This document shows, in pieces, positions 33,028 to 42,622 of a stretch of 64,000 nt of DNA. Positions within the stretch are counted from its first letter, which is position 1, and every line of letters begins with the position of its first letter. Origin of the DNA: Prauserella rugosa (GTDB taxonomy: Bacteria > Actinomycetota > Actinomycetes > Mycobacteriales > Pseudonocardiaceae). The stretch is taken from the NCBI RefSeq assembly GCF_000719975.1, contig NZ_JOIJ01000011.1, positions 124,001-188,000 on the forward strand, in the 5' to 3' direction. The notes under the pieces were generated by a model. That model saw nothing but the letters and a program-made list of their open reading frames with translations, was not told the DNA's origin and searched no databases. Made by a program: the position numbers and the translations under genes.

Positions 33028-33047
33028 GTAGTTGAACGCACAACTAC
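33028..33047. promoter_or_regulatory. GTAGTTG-AACGCA-CAACTAC operator (MarR-like)
   Basis: A 20-base dyad with perfect 7-base arms, ending 19 bases before the luciferase-like monooxygenase start. GTAGTTGAA-type half-sites are typical of MarR/DUF24-like regulators of flavin reductases. No MarR gene is in the window, so the regulator acts from elsewhere. Confidence 0.6.
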
Positions 33048-33066
33048 CTCAGGCAGGGTGACAGCG

Positions 33067-34218
33067 ATGCAGTTCGGGATCTTCACCGTCGGGGACGTCA
33101 CCACCGACCCGACCAACGGCACGACTCCGACCGAGAACGAGCGGATCAAGGCGATGGTGCGCATCGCACTCAAGGCCGAGGAGGTCGGACTTGACGTCTT
33201 CGCCACGGGCGAGCACCACAACCCGCCCTTCGCCGCTCCCCCGAACCCGCCCGTGCTGCTGGCCAACATCGCCGCGCAGACCGAGCGGATCATCCTGTCC
33301 ACGGCGACCACGCTGATCACCACCAACGACCCGGTGCGCCTCGCCGAGGACTACGCCTACCTGCAACACCTCGCCGACGGGCGCGTCGACCTGATCATGG
33401 GCCGCGGCAACACCGGGCCGGTCTACCCGTGGTTCGGCAAGGACATCCGCCAGGGCATCCCGCTCGCCATCGAGAACTACGCCCTGCTGCACAAGCTGTG
33501 GCGCGAGGATGTCGTGGACTGGGAAGGCAAGTTCCGCACCCCGCTGCAGAGCTTCACCGCCACTCCCCGCCCGCTCGACGACGTGCCGCCGTTCGTGTGG
33601 CACGGCTCGATCCGCAGTCCCGAGATCGCCGAACAGGCCGCCTACTACGGCGACGGCTTCTTCCACAACCACATCTTCTGGCCGTTCGAGCACACGCGCC
33701 GCATGGTCGAGTTCTACCGGCAGCGGTTCGAGCACTACGGCCACGGCCCCGCCGACCGCGCGATCGTCGGGCTCGGCGGCCAGGTGTTCATGCGGAAGAA
33801 CTCGCAGGACGCGGTGCGCGAGTTCCGGCCGTACTTCGACCACGCGCCCGTGTACGGCGGTGGCCCGACGCTGGAGGAGTTCACCGAGCAGACCCCGCTG
33901 ACGGTCGGCAGCCCGCAGCAGGTCATCGACCGCACGCTCACCTTCCGGGAGAACGTTGGCGACTACCAGCGCCAGCTGTTCCTGCTCGACCACGCGGGCC
34001 TGCCGCTGAAGACCGTGCTCGAACAGCTCGACATGCTCGGGGAGGAGGTCGTGCCGGTGCTGCGGGAGGAGTTCGCCAAGAACCGTCCCGCGCACGTGCC
34101 GGACGCTCCGACCCACGCCTCGCTGCTGGCCGCCAAGAACGCAGGGTCTACTGAGAACACCGAGCCGGGCAAGAACACTGAGTCCAGCGAAACCGCATCC
34201 GTGGGTGAGCAGTCATGA
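33067..34218 (+). CDS. LLM-class flavin-dependent monooxygenase (CE1758-type)
   Basis: A 383-residue bacterial-luciferase-like TIM-barrel oxidoreductase (MQFGIFTVGDV, GEHHNPPFAAPPNP, RVDLIMGRGNTGPVYPWFG). It uses reduced FMN supplied by a reductase; the overlapping downstream gene encodes one. The last 35 or so residues are Thr/Glu/Asn/Ser-rich and unlikely to be part of the fold. ATG 33067 follows the MarR-type operator. The pair matches the CE1758/CE1759 two-component systems known by family name; the substrate is unknown. Confidence 0.9.
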   Translation: MQFGIFTVGDVTTDPTNGTTPTENERIKAMVRIALKAEEVGLDVFATGEHHNPPFAAPPNPPVLLANIAAQTERIILSTATTLITTNDPVRLAEDYAYLQHLADGRVDLIMGRGNTGPVYPWFGKDIRQGIPLAIENYALLHKLWREDVVDWEGKFRTPLQSFTATPRPLDDVPPFVWHGSIRSPEIAEQAAYYGDGFFHNHIFWPFEHTRRMVEFYRQRFEHYGHGPADRAIVGLGGQVFMRKNSQDAVREFRPYFDHAPVYGGGPTLEEFTEQTPLTVGSPQQVIDRTLTFRENVGDYQRQLFLLDHAGLPLKTVLEQLDMLGEEVVPVLREEFAKNRPAHVPDAPTHASLLAAKNAGSTENTEPGKNTESSETASVGEQS

Positions 34219-34835
34219 AGCTGACCGTCGTCTCCGCGGGGACCACCTCGCCGTCGTCGACCCGGCTGCTGGCCGACCGGCTCACCGAGTCACTCACCAA
34301 GCAGCTGGGCGCGGCGGGCGAGACGCTCGAGGTTCACGTCGTCGAACTGCGCGACGTGGCCGTGGACATCGCCAAGAACATGGTCACCGGATTCGCCAGC
34401 CCCGCTCTGCAGGCCGAGATCGACGCGGTGACCGGCGCCGACGGTGTCATCGCCGTGACCCCGATCTACAGCGCCTCCTACAGCGGGCTGTTCAAGTCGT
34501 TCTTCGACGTGATCGACAACGGGGCGCTGAGCGGCGTGCCGGTACTGATGGGAGCCACGGGCGGTACGCCGCGGCACTCACTGGCGCTCGAGCACGCCCT
34601 GCGGCCGTTGCTGAGCTACCTGCGTGCCGCGGTCGTCCCGACCGGCGTGTACGCGGCGTCGCAGGACTGGGGCGGGCAGGACGCGGCGGAACTGCACGAC
34701 CGCATCGACCGTGCGGCCGGCGAACTCGCGGCACTGATGACGGGCGCCCCGTCCCGCCGTCGAGCAGCCGACCCGTTCGCCGCTTTCGTGCCCTTCGACC
34801 AGCAGCTCGCCGACCTCGGCCACCTCGACACCTGA
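34215..34835 (+). CDS. NADPH-dependent FMN reductase (CE1759-type)
   Basis: A 206-residue flavodoxin-like FMN reductase. SAGTTSPSSTRLLADRL forms the phosphate loop, TPIYSASYSGLFKSFFD the flavin loop and GATGGTPRHSLALEHALRP the second flavin contact. It supplies FMNH2 to the monooxygenase with which it overlaps by ATGA. Confidence 0.92.
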   Translation: MKLTVVSAGTTSPSSTRLLADRLTESLTKQLGAAGETLEVHVVELRDVAVDIAKNMVTGFASPALQAEIDAVTGADGVIAVTPIYSASYSGLFKSFFDVIDNGALSGVPVLMGATGGTPRHSLALEHALRPLLSYLRAAVVPTGVYAASQDWGGQDAAELHDRIDRAAGELAALMTGAPSRRRAADPFAAFVPFDQQLADLGHLDT

Positions 34836-34849
34836 CTCGGTGCGCCTGG

Positions 34850-35902
34850 CTAGGCGTGCTCGTCGAGGAACGTGTCGATATGGCGCCACGTCGTCGCCCG
34901 GGCACGCCGGCCGGTGAGCACGCCGAGGTGCCCGCCGGGCGCGACGCGGAACCGTACCTCCGGCGCGTTGTCCAACAGCCCGACGAGACGTTCCACGGCC
35001 CTACGGGGCGCGATGCTGTCGTTGTCTCCCGCGATCACCAGCGTCGGAATGTCCAACTTGGACAGCGAGATCGTCCGGCCGTCGAGCGCGAACGTACCCT
35101 CGGCCAGGTCGTTGGCACGGAAGAACCGGTGGTAGATCTGGCCGAACGTGCGCCCCGGGTAGGCCAGCATGTTCGACATGAAATGGTCGACCGCCTCGAT
35201 CTGCGCCAGGTAGTCACGGTCGTCGAGGTTCCGCAGGATCGCCAGGGGTTTCGTGATCTCCTTGTCGATCCCGGTCGCGCGGAACACCTGCGACACCACC
35301 GCGGCCGGTGCCCCGCCGAACAGCCGGTAGAACGGCGTGAGGATGTGCCCTCCGGTGAACTCCACCAGCGGGCGGAACGGCGCCACCAGGGGAATCGCCG
35401 TGTAGTCGAACGGTGCGGCCACGGTGCTCAGCGACGCCACCGGCAGGTCCGGCTGGTCGGCCGTGGTCAGCACCGAGAAGATCCCACCCAGACACCACGC
35501 GACGACGTGCACCGGCTGACCACCCGCGTCGTCGCTGGCCTTGCGGATGGCACGCGGCAGCACCTCGTCGATCCAGTGCTCGATCCCGAGGTTCCGATCG
35601 GCGAACGCCACGCTGCCGTAGTCGACGAGGTAGGTCCGGCGACCGCCGTCGACGAGGTGCTCGGCGAGACTGCATCCGCGCCGCAGGTCGAAGCACAGTG
35701 CGGGAGCGGCCAGCGGCGGCACGAGCAGCACCGGAGGCCCGTCCGATGCGCCCTCCCGCGCCGTCATCCGGTACAGCGACCGGTTGGGCCCGCGGTCGAT
35801 CAGCACCCGCGGCACGGGCCGCAGGTCGGCGACGCCACCCTTGGCCACCTTGTCCACGACGTTCGTGGCCACCGAAGCCAGCTGGGACGGGATCGCGACC
35901 AC
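34850..35902 (-). CDS. PhaC-like alpha/beta hydrolase with cysteine nucleophile
   Basis: A 350-residue member of the polyhydroxyalkanoate synthase superfamily. The lipase box is AWCLGG with Cys137 in place of serine, Asp295 is in AGDNDSIAP and His325 in PGGHLGVLTGR, the PhaC-type triad. At 350 residues it matches the short class III synthase subunit, but no PhaE partner or granule genes are nearby, so polyester synthesis is unproven and an acyltransferase or thioesterase is possible. GTG 35902 with GGAGGT. It follows map by 24 bases on the same strand. Confidence 0.8.
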   Translation of the reverse strand: MVAIPSQLASVATNVVDKVAKGGVADLRPVPRVLIDRGPNRSLYRMTAREGASDGPPVLLVPPLAAPALCFDLRRGCSLAEHLVDGGRRTYLVDYGSVAFADRNLGIEHWIDEVLPRAIRKASDDAGGQPVHVVAWCLGGIFSVLTTADQPDLPVASLSTVAAPFDYTAIPLVAPFRPLVEFTGGHILTPFYRLFGGAPAAVVSQVFRATGIDKEITKPLAILRNLDDRDYLAQIEAVDHFMSNMLAYPGRTFGQIYHRFFRANDLAEGTFALDGRTISLSKLDIPTLVIAGDNDSIAPRRAVERLVGLLDNAPEVRFRVAPGGHLGVLTGRRARATTWRHIDTFLDEHA

Positions 35903-35926
35903 GGGACACCTCCAGCAGGCTCGGAC

Positions 35927-36694
35927 TCAGCTAGCCACGGTGAGGATACGCGCCCCCTCGTCGGTGATCGCGATCGTGTGCTCACTGTGCGCGGTGCGGG
36001 ACCCGTCGGCCGAGCGGATGGTCCAGCCGTCCGGGTCGTAGACGATGCGGTCGGTGCTCGCCGCGAACCAGGGTTCGATCGCGATGGTCAGCCCCGGCCG
36101 CAGCACCATGCCCCGGCCCGGCCTGCCCTTGTTCGGCACGTGGGGATCCTCGTGCATGGTGCGGCCCAGCCCGTGCCCGCCGAACTCGGTGTTGACCGGG
36201 TAGCCGTACCGCTCGGCGACCGCTCCGATGGCCGCCGAGATGTCGCCGAGCCGGTTGCCGGGGCGCGCGGCCGCGATGCCCTCGTCGAGCGCCCGCTCGG
36301 TCGCCTCGATCAGCCGCAGGTCCTCGGGGCGGGCCGTGCCCACGACGACCGTGCGCGCCGCATCGGCCACCCATCCGTCGATCGAGACGGCCATGTCCAT
36401 GGTGAGCACGTCGCCGTCCCGCAGTTCGTAGTCGTGCGGAAGACCGTGCAGCACGGCGTCGTTCACCGAGAGGCACACGACGTTGCGGAACGGTCCCTCG
36501 CCGAACGAGGGCGCGTAGTCCCAGTAGCAGGACTCGGCACCGCGGTGCTTGATCATGTCGCGGGCACGGTGCTCCAGGTCGAGCAGGTTCACGCCGGGTT
36601 CCGCGCGCCCGGCGAGGTCGCCCAGCACCTCGGCGACGAACGCACCGGTCACGCCCATCGCGGCGATCTCCTCCGCGGTCTTCAGTTCCACCAT
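35927..36694 (-). CDS. map: Methionine aminopeptidase, type I
   Basis: A 255-residue metallopeptidase that removes initiator methionine. All five metal ligands are visible: Asp100 (LTMDMAVS), Asp111 (VADAART), His174 (GGHGLGRTMHEDP), Glu207 (IAIEPWF) and Glu238 (HSEHTIAI), with His83 in AVLHGLPH. ATG 36694 has GGAGG nine bases upstream. There is no N-terminal zinc-finger or SH3-binding extension (type Ia). Confidence 0.96.
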   Translation of the reverse strand: MVELKTAEEIAAMGVTGAFVAEVLGDLAGRAEPGVNLLDLEHRARDMIKHRGAESCYWDYAPSFGEGPFRNVVCLSVNDAVLHGLPHDYELRDGDVLTMDMAVSIDGWVADAARTVVVGTARPEDLRLIEATERALDEGIAAARPGNRLGDISAAIGAVAERYGYPVNTEFGGHGLGRTMHEDPHVPNKGRPGRGMVLRPGLTIAIEPWFAASTDRIVYDPDGWTIRSADGSRTAHSEHTIAITDEGARILTVAS

Positions 36695-36735
36695 CGCCCG
36701 TTCCTCCGCCACGCAAACGCTTGCCGCCGACCTCG

Positions 36736-36753
36736 AATACCTATACCGGTATT
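36736..36753. promoter_or_regulatory. AATACC-TATACC-GGTATT dyad upstream of map
   Basis: An AT-rich 18-base dyad between map and the acyl-CoA dehydrogenase gene; ATACCGGTAT at 36743-36752 is itself a perfect palindrome. On the minus strand it contains a TATAGG that could be the map -10. Regulator unknown. Confidence 0.4.
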
Positions 36754-36782
36754 TCTATCACAGTCGGTGGAGACGAGAACGC

Positions 36783-37937
36783 TCACGTCAGGCCGAGCTC
36801 GCGCGCGATCAGCATCCGCTGCACCTCGCTCGTCCCCTCACCGACCTCGAGGATCTTGGCGTCCCGGTAGAACCGCCCCACGGCGAACTCGTTCATGAAA
36901 CCGTAGCCGCCGAAGATCTGCGTCGCCTCCCGCGCGTTGTCCATGGCGGCGTTCGACGAGGCCAGCTTGGCGATGGCCGCCTCCTTCTTGAACGGCTCAC
37001 CCCGCAGCATCTTCGCCGCCGCCTGGTAGTAGGCCAGCCGCGCGGTGTGCACGCGCGCCTCCATGTCGGCGATCTTGAACTGGATCGCCTGGTACGCGCC
37101 GATCGTGTTGCCGAAGGCCTCGCGTTCGCCCGCGTACCGCAGGCACTCGTCGACACAGCCCTGCGCGAGCCCGACGCTGAGCGCGGCGATCGCGATCCGG
37201 CCCTCGTCGAGGATCCGCAGGAACTGCGCGTAACCGCGGCCACGCTCACCGAGCAGGTTCTCCTCGGGCACCCGGCAGTCGTCGAACGCCAGCTCGTGAG
37301 TGTCCGAACAGTTCCAGCCGACCTTCGAGTACTTCGGTGCCACGGTGAACCCGGGTGTGCCCGAGGGCACCAGAATCGCCGAGATCTCCTTGCCGCCGTC
37401 GGGTTTGGCTCCCGTGACGGCCGTGACCGTGACAACCGACGTGATGTCGGTGCCCGAGTTCGTGATGAACGACTTGCTGCCGTTGATGACCCAGTCGCCG
37501 CCGTCGAGCACCGCGCGGGTCTTCGTCGCACCGGCGTCCGAACCGCCGCCCGGCTCCGTCAGGCCGAAGGCGCCGAGCGCCTCGCCCGAGCACAGCGACG
37601 GTAGCCACCGGCGCTTCTGCTCCTCGGTACCGAAACGGTGGATGGGCATGGCACCCAGCGACACCCCCGCCTCGAGCGTCACGGCCACCGACGAATCGAC
37701 CCTGGCGAGTTCCTCGAGCGCGAGACACAGGGCGAAGTAGTCGCCGCCCATACCGCCGTACTCCTCGGGAAATGGCAGGCCGAACAGGCCCATCGCGCCC
37801 ATCTTCGCGACGATCTCGTAGGGGAACTCCTCGCGGATGTAGAAGTCGCCGATCACGGGTTTGACCTCGGACTGGGCGAAGTCGTGGACCGTCTTGCGCA
37901 GCGCTTCGTACTCGTCGTCGAGCCTGAAGTCGATCAT
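36783..37937 (-). CDS. Short/branched-chain acyl-CoA dehydrogenase (leucine operon)
   Basis: A 384-residue flavoprotein ([49 protein letters not shown]). The catalytic Glu367 is in the usual C-terminal place (VGEGTSEVQ), unlike true mammalian isovaleryl-CoA dehydrogenase, where it moves to another helix. Context is decisive: its start overlaps the biotin carboxylase stop by ATGA and it is the third gene after accD1-accA1, the same order as the mycobacterial accD1-accA1-fadE19 operon. Isovaleryl-CoA or 2-methylbutyryl-CoA is the likely substrate. Confidence 0.9.
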   Translation of the reverse strand: MIDFRLDDEYEALRKTVHDFAQSEVKPVIGDFYIREEFPYEIVAKMGAMGLFGLPFPEEYGGMGGDYFALCLALEELARVDSSVAVTLEAGVSLGAMPIHRFGTEEQKRRWLPSLCSGEALGAFGLTEPGGGSDAGATKTRAVLDGGDWVINGSKSFITNSGTDITSVVTVTAVTGAKPDGGKEISAILVPSGTPGFTVAPKYSKVGWNCSDTHELAFDDCRVPEENLLGERGRGYAQFLRILDEGRIAIAALSVGLAQGCVDECLRYAGEREAFGNTIGAYQAIQFKIADMEARVHTARLAYYQAAAKMLRGEPFKKEAAIAKLASSNAAMDNAREATQIFGGYGFMNEFAVGRFYRDAKILEVGEGTSEVQRMLIARELGLT

Positions 37938-39907
37938 GATGTCTGCTCCCGTGGGGTGACCAGTGCGAGTTTCTCGTCCAACGCGACCTGCCTGCCCGCC
38001 TGGACGCAGAGTTCGGCGACGACGCCGTCGACCGGCGCCGTGATCGTGTGTTCCATCTTCATCGCCTCGACGACGGCCAGCGGTGTTCCCGCGGCGACCT
38101 CGTCGCCCTCGGCGACCTTCACGACGAGGACTGTTCCCGGCATCGGGCTCGTCACCGGTCCGCCCTCGACGTCGTCGGCCTGCCCGGCGAGCAGGTTCGG
38201 CCGCTCGCCGACCGCGACGGCCACGCCGTCCCGGCTCAACCACAGCGCGCCGTCGGGTGCTTCCGCCCTGGCATAGCGCAGGTACTCGCCTCCCCAGTGC
38301 ACGGCGAGTCCGCCTGCGGTGCGCTCCCCCGAGGCCGCGACCGGTTCGCCGTCGCCGAGCGAGACCCGCGCGTCCGACGAACGGCCCTGCACCCGCACCA
38401 GCCGCTCGGCTCCGCCTGCGCTCAGGAGGAACACGACACCGGCCTGCCCGCCTGCCCGCCACCCGCTCGGCACGTCCCACGGATCGACGACCGGCCCCTG
38501 TGGTTCCAGCGCGATGAGCCGGTCCAGCGCAGCGGCGACGAAGAAGTCGTCGGAGATCTCGGTCGCGGTGAGCACGTCGAGCTTGCGCTCCACCAGACCG
38601 GTGTCGAGCCGTCCGGTGCGGACGTCCTCATCGGACACCAGCCGGCGCAGGAAGTCCACATTGGTCTGAAGGCCGAGTACCGCGGTGCCGGCCAGGGCGC
38701 GATCGAGCCGGTGCAGTGCGGCCGCGCGGTCGGGCCCCCACGTGACGACCTTGGCGAGCATCGGGTCGTAGTCGGATCCGATACGAGAGCCCTCGAGCAG
38801 CCCGGAGTCCACCCGCACGTGCGGTCCCCGTGGTTCGGTCAGCCCGAGTACCGTGCCGCCCGTGGGCACGAAGCCGCGTGCGGGGTCCTCGGCGTACACG
38901 CGGGCCTCGACGGCGTGACCGTCGAGCCGGATGTCCTCCTGACTCAGGGCGAGCGCTTCTCCCGCCGCCACCCGCACCTGCCACTCGACGAGATCGACAC
39001 CCGTGACCTGTTCGGTCACCGGATGCTCGACCTGAAGGCGCGTGTTCATCTCCATGAAGAAGAACTCGCCGGGGTCGGCCGCCGACACGATGAACTCCAC
39101 CGTGCCCGCTCCGACGTAGCCGACCGACCGCGCGGCCTCGGCCGCCGAAGCGCCCATCCGAGCGCGCGCGGCCTCGTCGAGCAGCGGCGACGGCGCCTCC
39201 TCGACGATCTTCTGGTGCCGCCGCTGCAGGCTGCACTCCCGCTCACCGAGGTGCACCACGGTGCCGTGGGCGTCGGCCAGCACCTGCACCTCGATGTGCC
39301 GTGGCGTGTCGACGAAGCGCTCGATGAGCAGACGGTCGTCACCGAAGGCTCCCCGCGCCTCACGCTGCGCGGCCTCGACGGCGGCCGCCAGCTCTCCCGG
39401 CTCGGTGACCAGCCGCATGCCCTTGCCGCCACCACCCGCGGACGGCTTGAGCAGCACTGGATACCCGACCTCGGCGGCCGCGGCCTCGAAGTCGTCCACA
39501 TCGGACCGCCCCGGGACCACGGGCACCCCCGCGGCCGACACCGTCTCCTTGGCCCGGATCTTGTCGCCCATGGCGTCGATCGCCGCCGGTGGCGGGCCGA
39601 TGAACACGAGTCCGGCCTCCGCGCAGGCCGAGGCGAAAGCCGCGTTCTCGGCGAGAAATCCGTACCCGGGGTGCACGGCCTGCGCACCCGTCTCGACCGC
39701 TGCCCGGACGACGTCGGGTATCGAGAGGTAGCTGCGCGCGGCCTCGGCCGGGCCGATGCGCACCGCGACGTCGGCCTCGCGCACGTGGCGGGCGCCGGCA
39801 TCGGCATCGCTGTAGACCGCGACCGAACGGATGCCCATCCGCCGCAGCGTCGCGATGACCCGGACGGCGATCTCGCCGCGGTTCGCGACCAGAACCGTAT
39901 CGAACAT
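37934..39907 (-). CDS. accA1: Methylcrotonyl-CoA carboxylase alpha chain (biotin carboxylase + biotin carrier)
   Basis: A 657-residue carboxylase subunit. Biotin carboxylase covers about residues 1-450 ([46 protein letters not shown]); a linker domain follows, and the biotinyl domain ends the protein with VEAMKMEHT, biotin on Lys617. It carboxylates biotin using ATP and bicarbonate for transfer by the accD1 product. Start at 39907, 64 bases after the accD1 stop. Confidence 0.94.
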   Translation of the reverse strand: MFDTVLVANRGEIAVRVIATLRRMGIRSVAVYSDADAGARHVREADVAVRIGPAEAARSYLSIPDVVRAAVETGAQAVHPGYGFLAENAAFASACAEAGLVFIGPPPAAIDAMGDKIRAKETVSAAGVPVVPGRSDVDDFEAAAAEVGYPVLLKPSAGGGGKGMRLVTEPGELAAAVEAAQREARGAFGDDRLLIERFVDTPRHIEVQVLADAHGTVVHLGERECSLQRRHQKIVEEAPSPLLDEAARARMGASAAEAARSVGYVGAGTVEFIVSAADPGEFFFMEMNTRLQVEHPVTEQVTGVDLVEWQVRVAAGEALALSQEDIRLDGHAVEARVYAEDPARGFVPTGGTVLGLTEPRGPHVRVDSGLLEGSRIGSDYDPMLAKVVTWGPDRAAALHRLDRALAGTAVLGLQTNVDFLRRLVSDEDVRTGRLDTGLVERKLDVLTATEISDDFFVAAALDRLIALEPQGPVVDPWDVPSGWRAGGQAGVVFLLSAGGAERLVRVQGRSSDARVSLGDGEPVAASGERTAGGLAVHWGGEYLRYARAEAPDGALWLSRDGVAVAVGERPNLLAGQADDVEGGPVTSPMPGTVLVVKVAEGDEVAAGTPLAVVEAMKMEHTITAPVDGVVAELCVQAGRQVALDEKLALVTPREQTS

Positions 39908-39971
39908 GTCTGACGAACCGTCCTCTCTCACAGTGCTGGGCCCACCGACCGGCGAAGAGCGCTCAGGGAAC

Positions 39972-41585
39972 TCACATCCGGAAGACGCCATAGCCGACGG
40001 GCTCGAGCGGCGCGTTGGCCGCCGCCGACAGGGCGAGACCGAGCACCGTGCGGGTGTCGGCCGGATCGATAACGCCGTCGTCCCACAACCGCGCCGTCGA
40101 GTAGTAGGGGTTTCCCTGCTCCTCGTACTGGCTACGGATCGGATCCTTGAAGGATTCCTCGTCCTCGGCGGGCCATTCCTCGCCGCGCGCCTCGATCGCG
40201 TCCCGCCGGACGGTGGCCAGCACCGACGCCGCCTGCTCGCCGCCCATGACGGAGATGCGCGCGTTCGGCCACATCCACAGGAAACGCGGGGAGTAGGCAC
40301 GGCCGCACATCGAATAGTTGCCCGCACCGAACGAACCGCCGATGATCACCGTGAACTTCGGCACCCTGGCGCAGGCGACCGCGGTGACCATCTTGGCGCC
40401 GTGCTTGGCGATTCCACCTGCCTCGTAGTCCTTGCCCACCATGAATCCGGTGATGTTCTGCAGGAACACGAGTGGGATCGACCGTTTGTCGCACAGCTCG
40501 ATGAAGTGCGCACCCTTCATCGCCGATTCGGCGAACAGCACGCCGTTGTTGGCGATGATCCCCACCGGATGCCCGTGGATGCGGGCGAATCCGGTGACGA
40601 GCGTCGTGCCGTACTCCTTCTTGAACTCGGCGAACCGGCTGCCGTCGACGACCCGTGCGATGACCTCGCGGACGTCGTAGGGCGTGCGCGAGTCGGTCGG
40701 CACGACGCCGTAGAGCTCACGTGGGTCGACGGCGGGCTCCTCGGTGGGCAGCACGTCCCACGGTCGCGGCTCACGCGGGCCGAGCGTCGAGACGATCGAA
40801 CGGACCTTGCGCAGTGCGTCGGCGTCGTCGGCGGCCAGGTGGTCGGTGACCCCAGACTGTCGAGAGTGGACGTCACCGCCACCGAGCTCCTCCGCCGTGA
40901 CGACCTCGCCGGTGGCGGCCTTCACCAGCGGTGGCCCGCCGAGGAAGATCGTGCCCTGGTTGCGCACGATCACGGCCTCGTCGCTCATCGCAGGGACGTA
41001 GGCACCGCCCGCGGTGCAGGAGCCGAGCACGGCGGCGATCTGCGGGATGCCGCGCGCCGACATCGTGGCCTGGTTGTAGAAGATGCGGCCGAAGTGCTCG
41101 CGGTCGGGAAACACCTCGTCCTGCCGCGGAAGGAATGCCCCGCCCGAGTCGACGAGGTAGATGCACGGCAGGTTGTTGTGCAGCGCCACTTCCTGTGCGC
41201 GCAGGTGCTTCTTGACCGTCATCGGGTAGTAGGTGCCGCCCTTGACGGTCGCGTCGTTGGCGACGACGACGCATTCGCGGCCGGACACGCGGCCGATGCC
41301 GGTGATGATGCCGGCGGCGGGCGCCTCGTCGTCGTAGAGACCGGTGGCCGCGAGCGGGGACAGCTCGAGGAAAGGTGAGCCGGGGTCGAGCAGCGCGTCG
41401 ACCCGGTCCCGTGGAAGGAGCTTGCCGCGTTCCACATGCCGGGAGCGCGCCTTCTCCGAGCCTCCCGAGCGGGCGGCGTCGAGTCGTTTACGCAGATCTT
41501 CGACCAGCTCACCGTGTCCTGCGACGTTGCGGGAGAACGCCTCCGAGCGAGGATCGGCGTGAGTGGTGAGCGCCGGACCGTCCAT
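39972..41585 (-). CDS. accD1: Methylcrotonyl-CoA carboxylase beta chain (carboxyltransferase)
   Basis: A 537-residue carboxyltransferase that moves CO2 from biotin to 3-methylcrotonyl-CoA in leucine breakdown. Two crotonase-fold halves are seen ([75 protein letters not shown]), a pattern specific to MCC beta chains. First gene of the operon, preceded by two GTTAG-type operators. ATG 41585. Confidence 0.95.
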   Translation of the reverse strand: MDGPALTTHADPRSEAFSRNVAGHGELVEDLRKRLDAARSGGSEKARSRHVERGKLLPRDRVDALLDPGSPFLELSPLAATGLYDDEAPAAGIITGIGRVSGRECVVVANDATVKGGTYYPMTVKKHLRAQEVALHNNLPCIYLVDSGGAFLPRQDEVFPDREHFGRIFYNQATMSARGIPQIAAVLGSCTAGGAYVPAMSDEAVIVRNQGTIFLGGPPLVKAATGEVVTAEELGGGDVHSRQSGVTDHLAADDADALRKVRSIVSTLGPREPRPWDVLPTEEPAVDPRELYGVVPTDSRTPYDVREVIARVVDGSRFAEFKKEYGTTLVTGFARIHGHPVGIIANNGVLFAESAMKGAHFIELCDKRSIPLVFLQNITGFMVGKDYEAGGIAKHGAKMVTAVACARVPKFTVIIGGSFGAGNYSMCGRAYSPRFLWMWPNARISVMGGEQAASVLATVRRDAIEARGEEWPAEDEESFKDPIRSQYEEQGNPYYSTARLWDDGVIDPADTRTVLGLALSAAANAPLEPVGYGVFRM

Positions 41586-41591
41586 GACACA

Positions 41592-41649
41592 CCTCAGGGT
41601 TAGCAGCCGTTAACACCGAGGTCGATGTTAGAGGCTACTAACCCTGAGG
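41592..41649. promoter_or_regulatory. Two GTTAGC-type operators within a 12-bp inverted repeat before accD1
   Basis: GTTAGCAGCCGTTAAC (41599-41614) and GTTAGAGGCTACTAAC (41627-41642) are 16-base imperfect palindromes, 28 bases apart, matching the perfect GTTAGCGTTCGCTAAC at 42586. Their outer flanks also form CCTCAGGGTTAG (41592-41603) against CTAACCCTGAGG (41638-41649), a 12-bp repeat around the whole region. The TetR protein at 42623 is the likely ligand. Confidence 0.72.
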
Positions 41650-41671
41650 TCCAGCCCGAGAACGGGTGGAA

Positions 41672-42469
41672 TCAGCCGATGGCACCCTGCAGTGCGGGCA
41701 GGTAGCCGGAAGCCTGGCCGGTGGCGTTCGGGTGGTACGACTCGTCGACCGGCCACGTCAGACTGTTCAGCCACCAGTCGTCCGAGCAGATCTCGTGGCC
41801 GGTGAACTCGTCACGCACGTCGACGAACGTGAAGCCCGCGGCCGCGGCCCGCGCCTCGGTCACCTCGGCGAGCGTGTCGGCACCCGAGTTGATCGCCTCC
41901 CGCTTGGTGTCGCTGAGGCCTGCGTTGCACGAGCCGCCGATCTCGTAGAAGCGCGGGTACCCGAGGACGTACACCTCGGCGTCGGGCGAGTTGGCCCGCA
42001 CCTTCGCGTAGACCTCGTCGAGCGCCGCGGGAAGCGTGGTGTCCGCGTAGGACTTGGCCTCCTCGACGCGGTCGATGCAGCCCTGGTCGGAGCTCGTCGT
42101 GCAGGCGATCATCACGTCGGTGAACCCGGCGTCGTTGCCGCCGACCGACAGGGTGACCAGGTCCGTCTCGGCCGACAGGGAGTCGGCCTGGGTCAGCACG
42201 TCGTCGGTCCGGGCGCCCAAGCACGCCACGGACTGGAAGTCGCCGACACCGGCGGCGTCGGCGTAGAGCTGGGGGTAGGCGTTGGCGCTGCGCTTGCAGC
42301 CACCCGAGTCGCCGTAGTCACCGGCACCCACGCCACTGGAGTAGGAGTCGCCCAGGGCGACGTAGCTGTCGTATGCGGTCGTCTCCACCGCGCCCGCCGT
42401 GGTCGCACCACCGACCAGCGCCAGCGCGGCGATCATCGCGGTACCCAGGAGACGGGAACCCTTGACCAT
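41672..42469 (-). CDS. Secreted SGNH-hydrolase (GDSL lipase/esterase)
   Basis: A 265-residue exported esterase. A signal peptide covers about residues 1-27 (MVKGSRLLGTAMIAALALVG then ATTAGA before VET). Ser42 is in VALGDSYSSG, Asn is in SVGGNDAGF, and Asp242/His246 are in WPVDESYHPN, giving the Ser-His-Asp set. Six or so cysteines suggest disulfides, as in the Streptomyces lipase/esterase group. ATG 42469 has GGAAAGG; an ATG at 42493 lacks one. It lies between the leucine operon and its TetR gene but has no obvious link to leucine. Confidence 0.92.
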   Translation of the reverse strand: MVKGSRLLGTAMIAALALVGGATTAGAVETTAYDSYVALGDSYSSGVGAGDYGDSGGCKRSANAYPQLYADAAGVGDFQSVACLGARTDDVLTQADSLSAETDLVTLSVGGNDAGFTDVMIACTTSSDQGCIDRVEEAKSYADTTLPAALDEVYAKVRANSPDAEVYVLGYPRFYEIGGSCNAGLSDTKREAINSGADTLAEVTEARAAAAGFTFVDVRDEFTGHEICSDDWWLNSLTWPVDESYHPNATGQASGYLPALQGAIG

Positions 42470-42585
42470 GAGGGCCACCTTTCCGTTTGCCATTGGCCGA
42501 CAAACGAATATCAGTGGCTCACGTCTCAGCCGAGGGAAATGTCCGGAAGTTACGCCTCTTGGATCAGCACGGAAGTCTGACGGAT

Positions 42586-42601
42586 GTTAGCGTTCGCTAA
42601 C
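42586..42601. promoter_or_regulatory. GTTAGCG-TT-CGCTAAC operator before tetR
   Basis: A perfect 16-base palindrome, 21 bases upstream of the tetR start, with a possible -10 (TAGGAT, 42612-42617) just after it. Same half-site and spacing as the two sites before accD1, implying autoregulation plus control of the carboxylase operon. Confidence 0.75.
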
Positions 42602-42622
42602 TTGATCCCGTAGGATGAGCGG

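Noticed and set aside
37934..41585. Propionyl-CoA or acetyl-CoA carboxylase instead of methylcrotonyl-CoA carboxylase
   Set aside because: The beta chain has MCC-type blocks ([31 protein letters not shown]), and the linked acyl-CoA dehydrogenase fits leucine breakdown.
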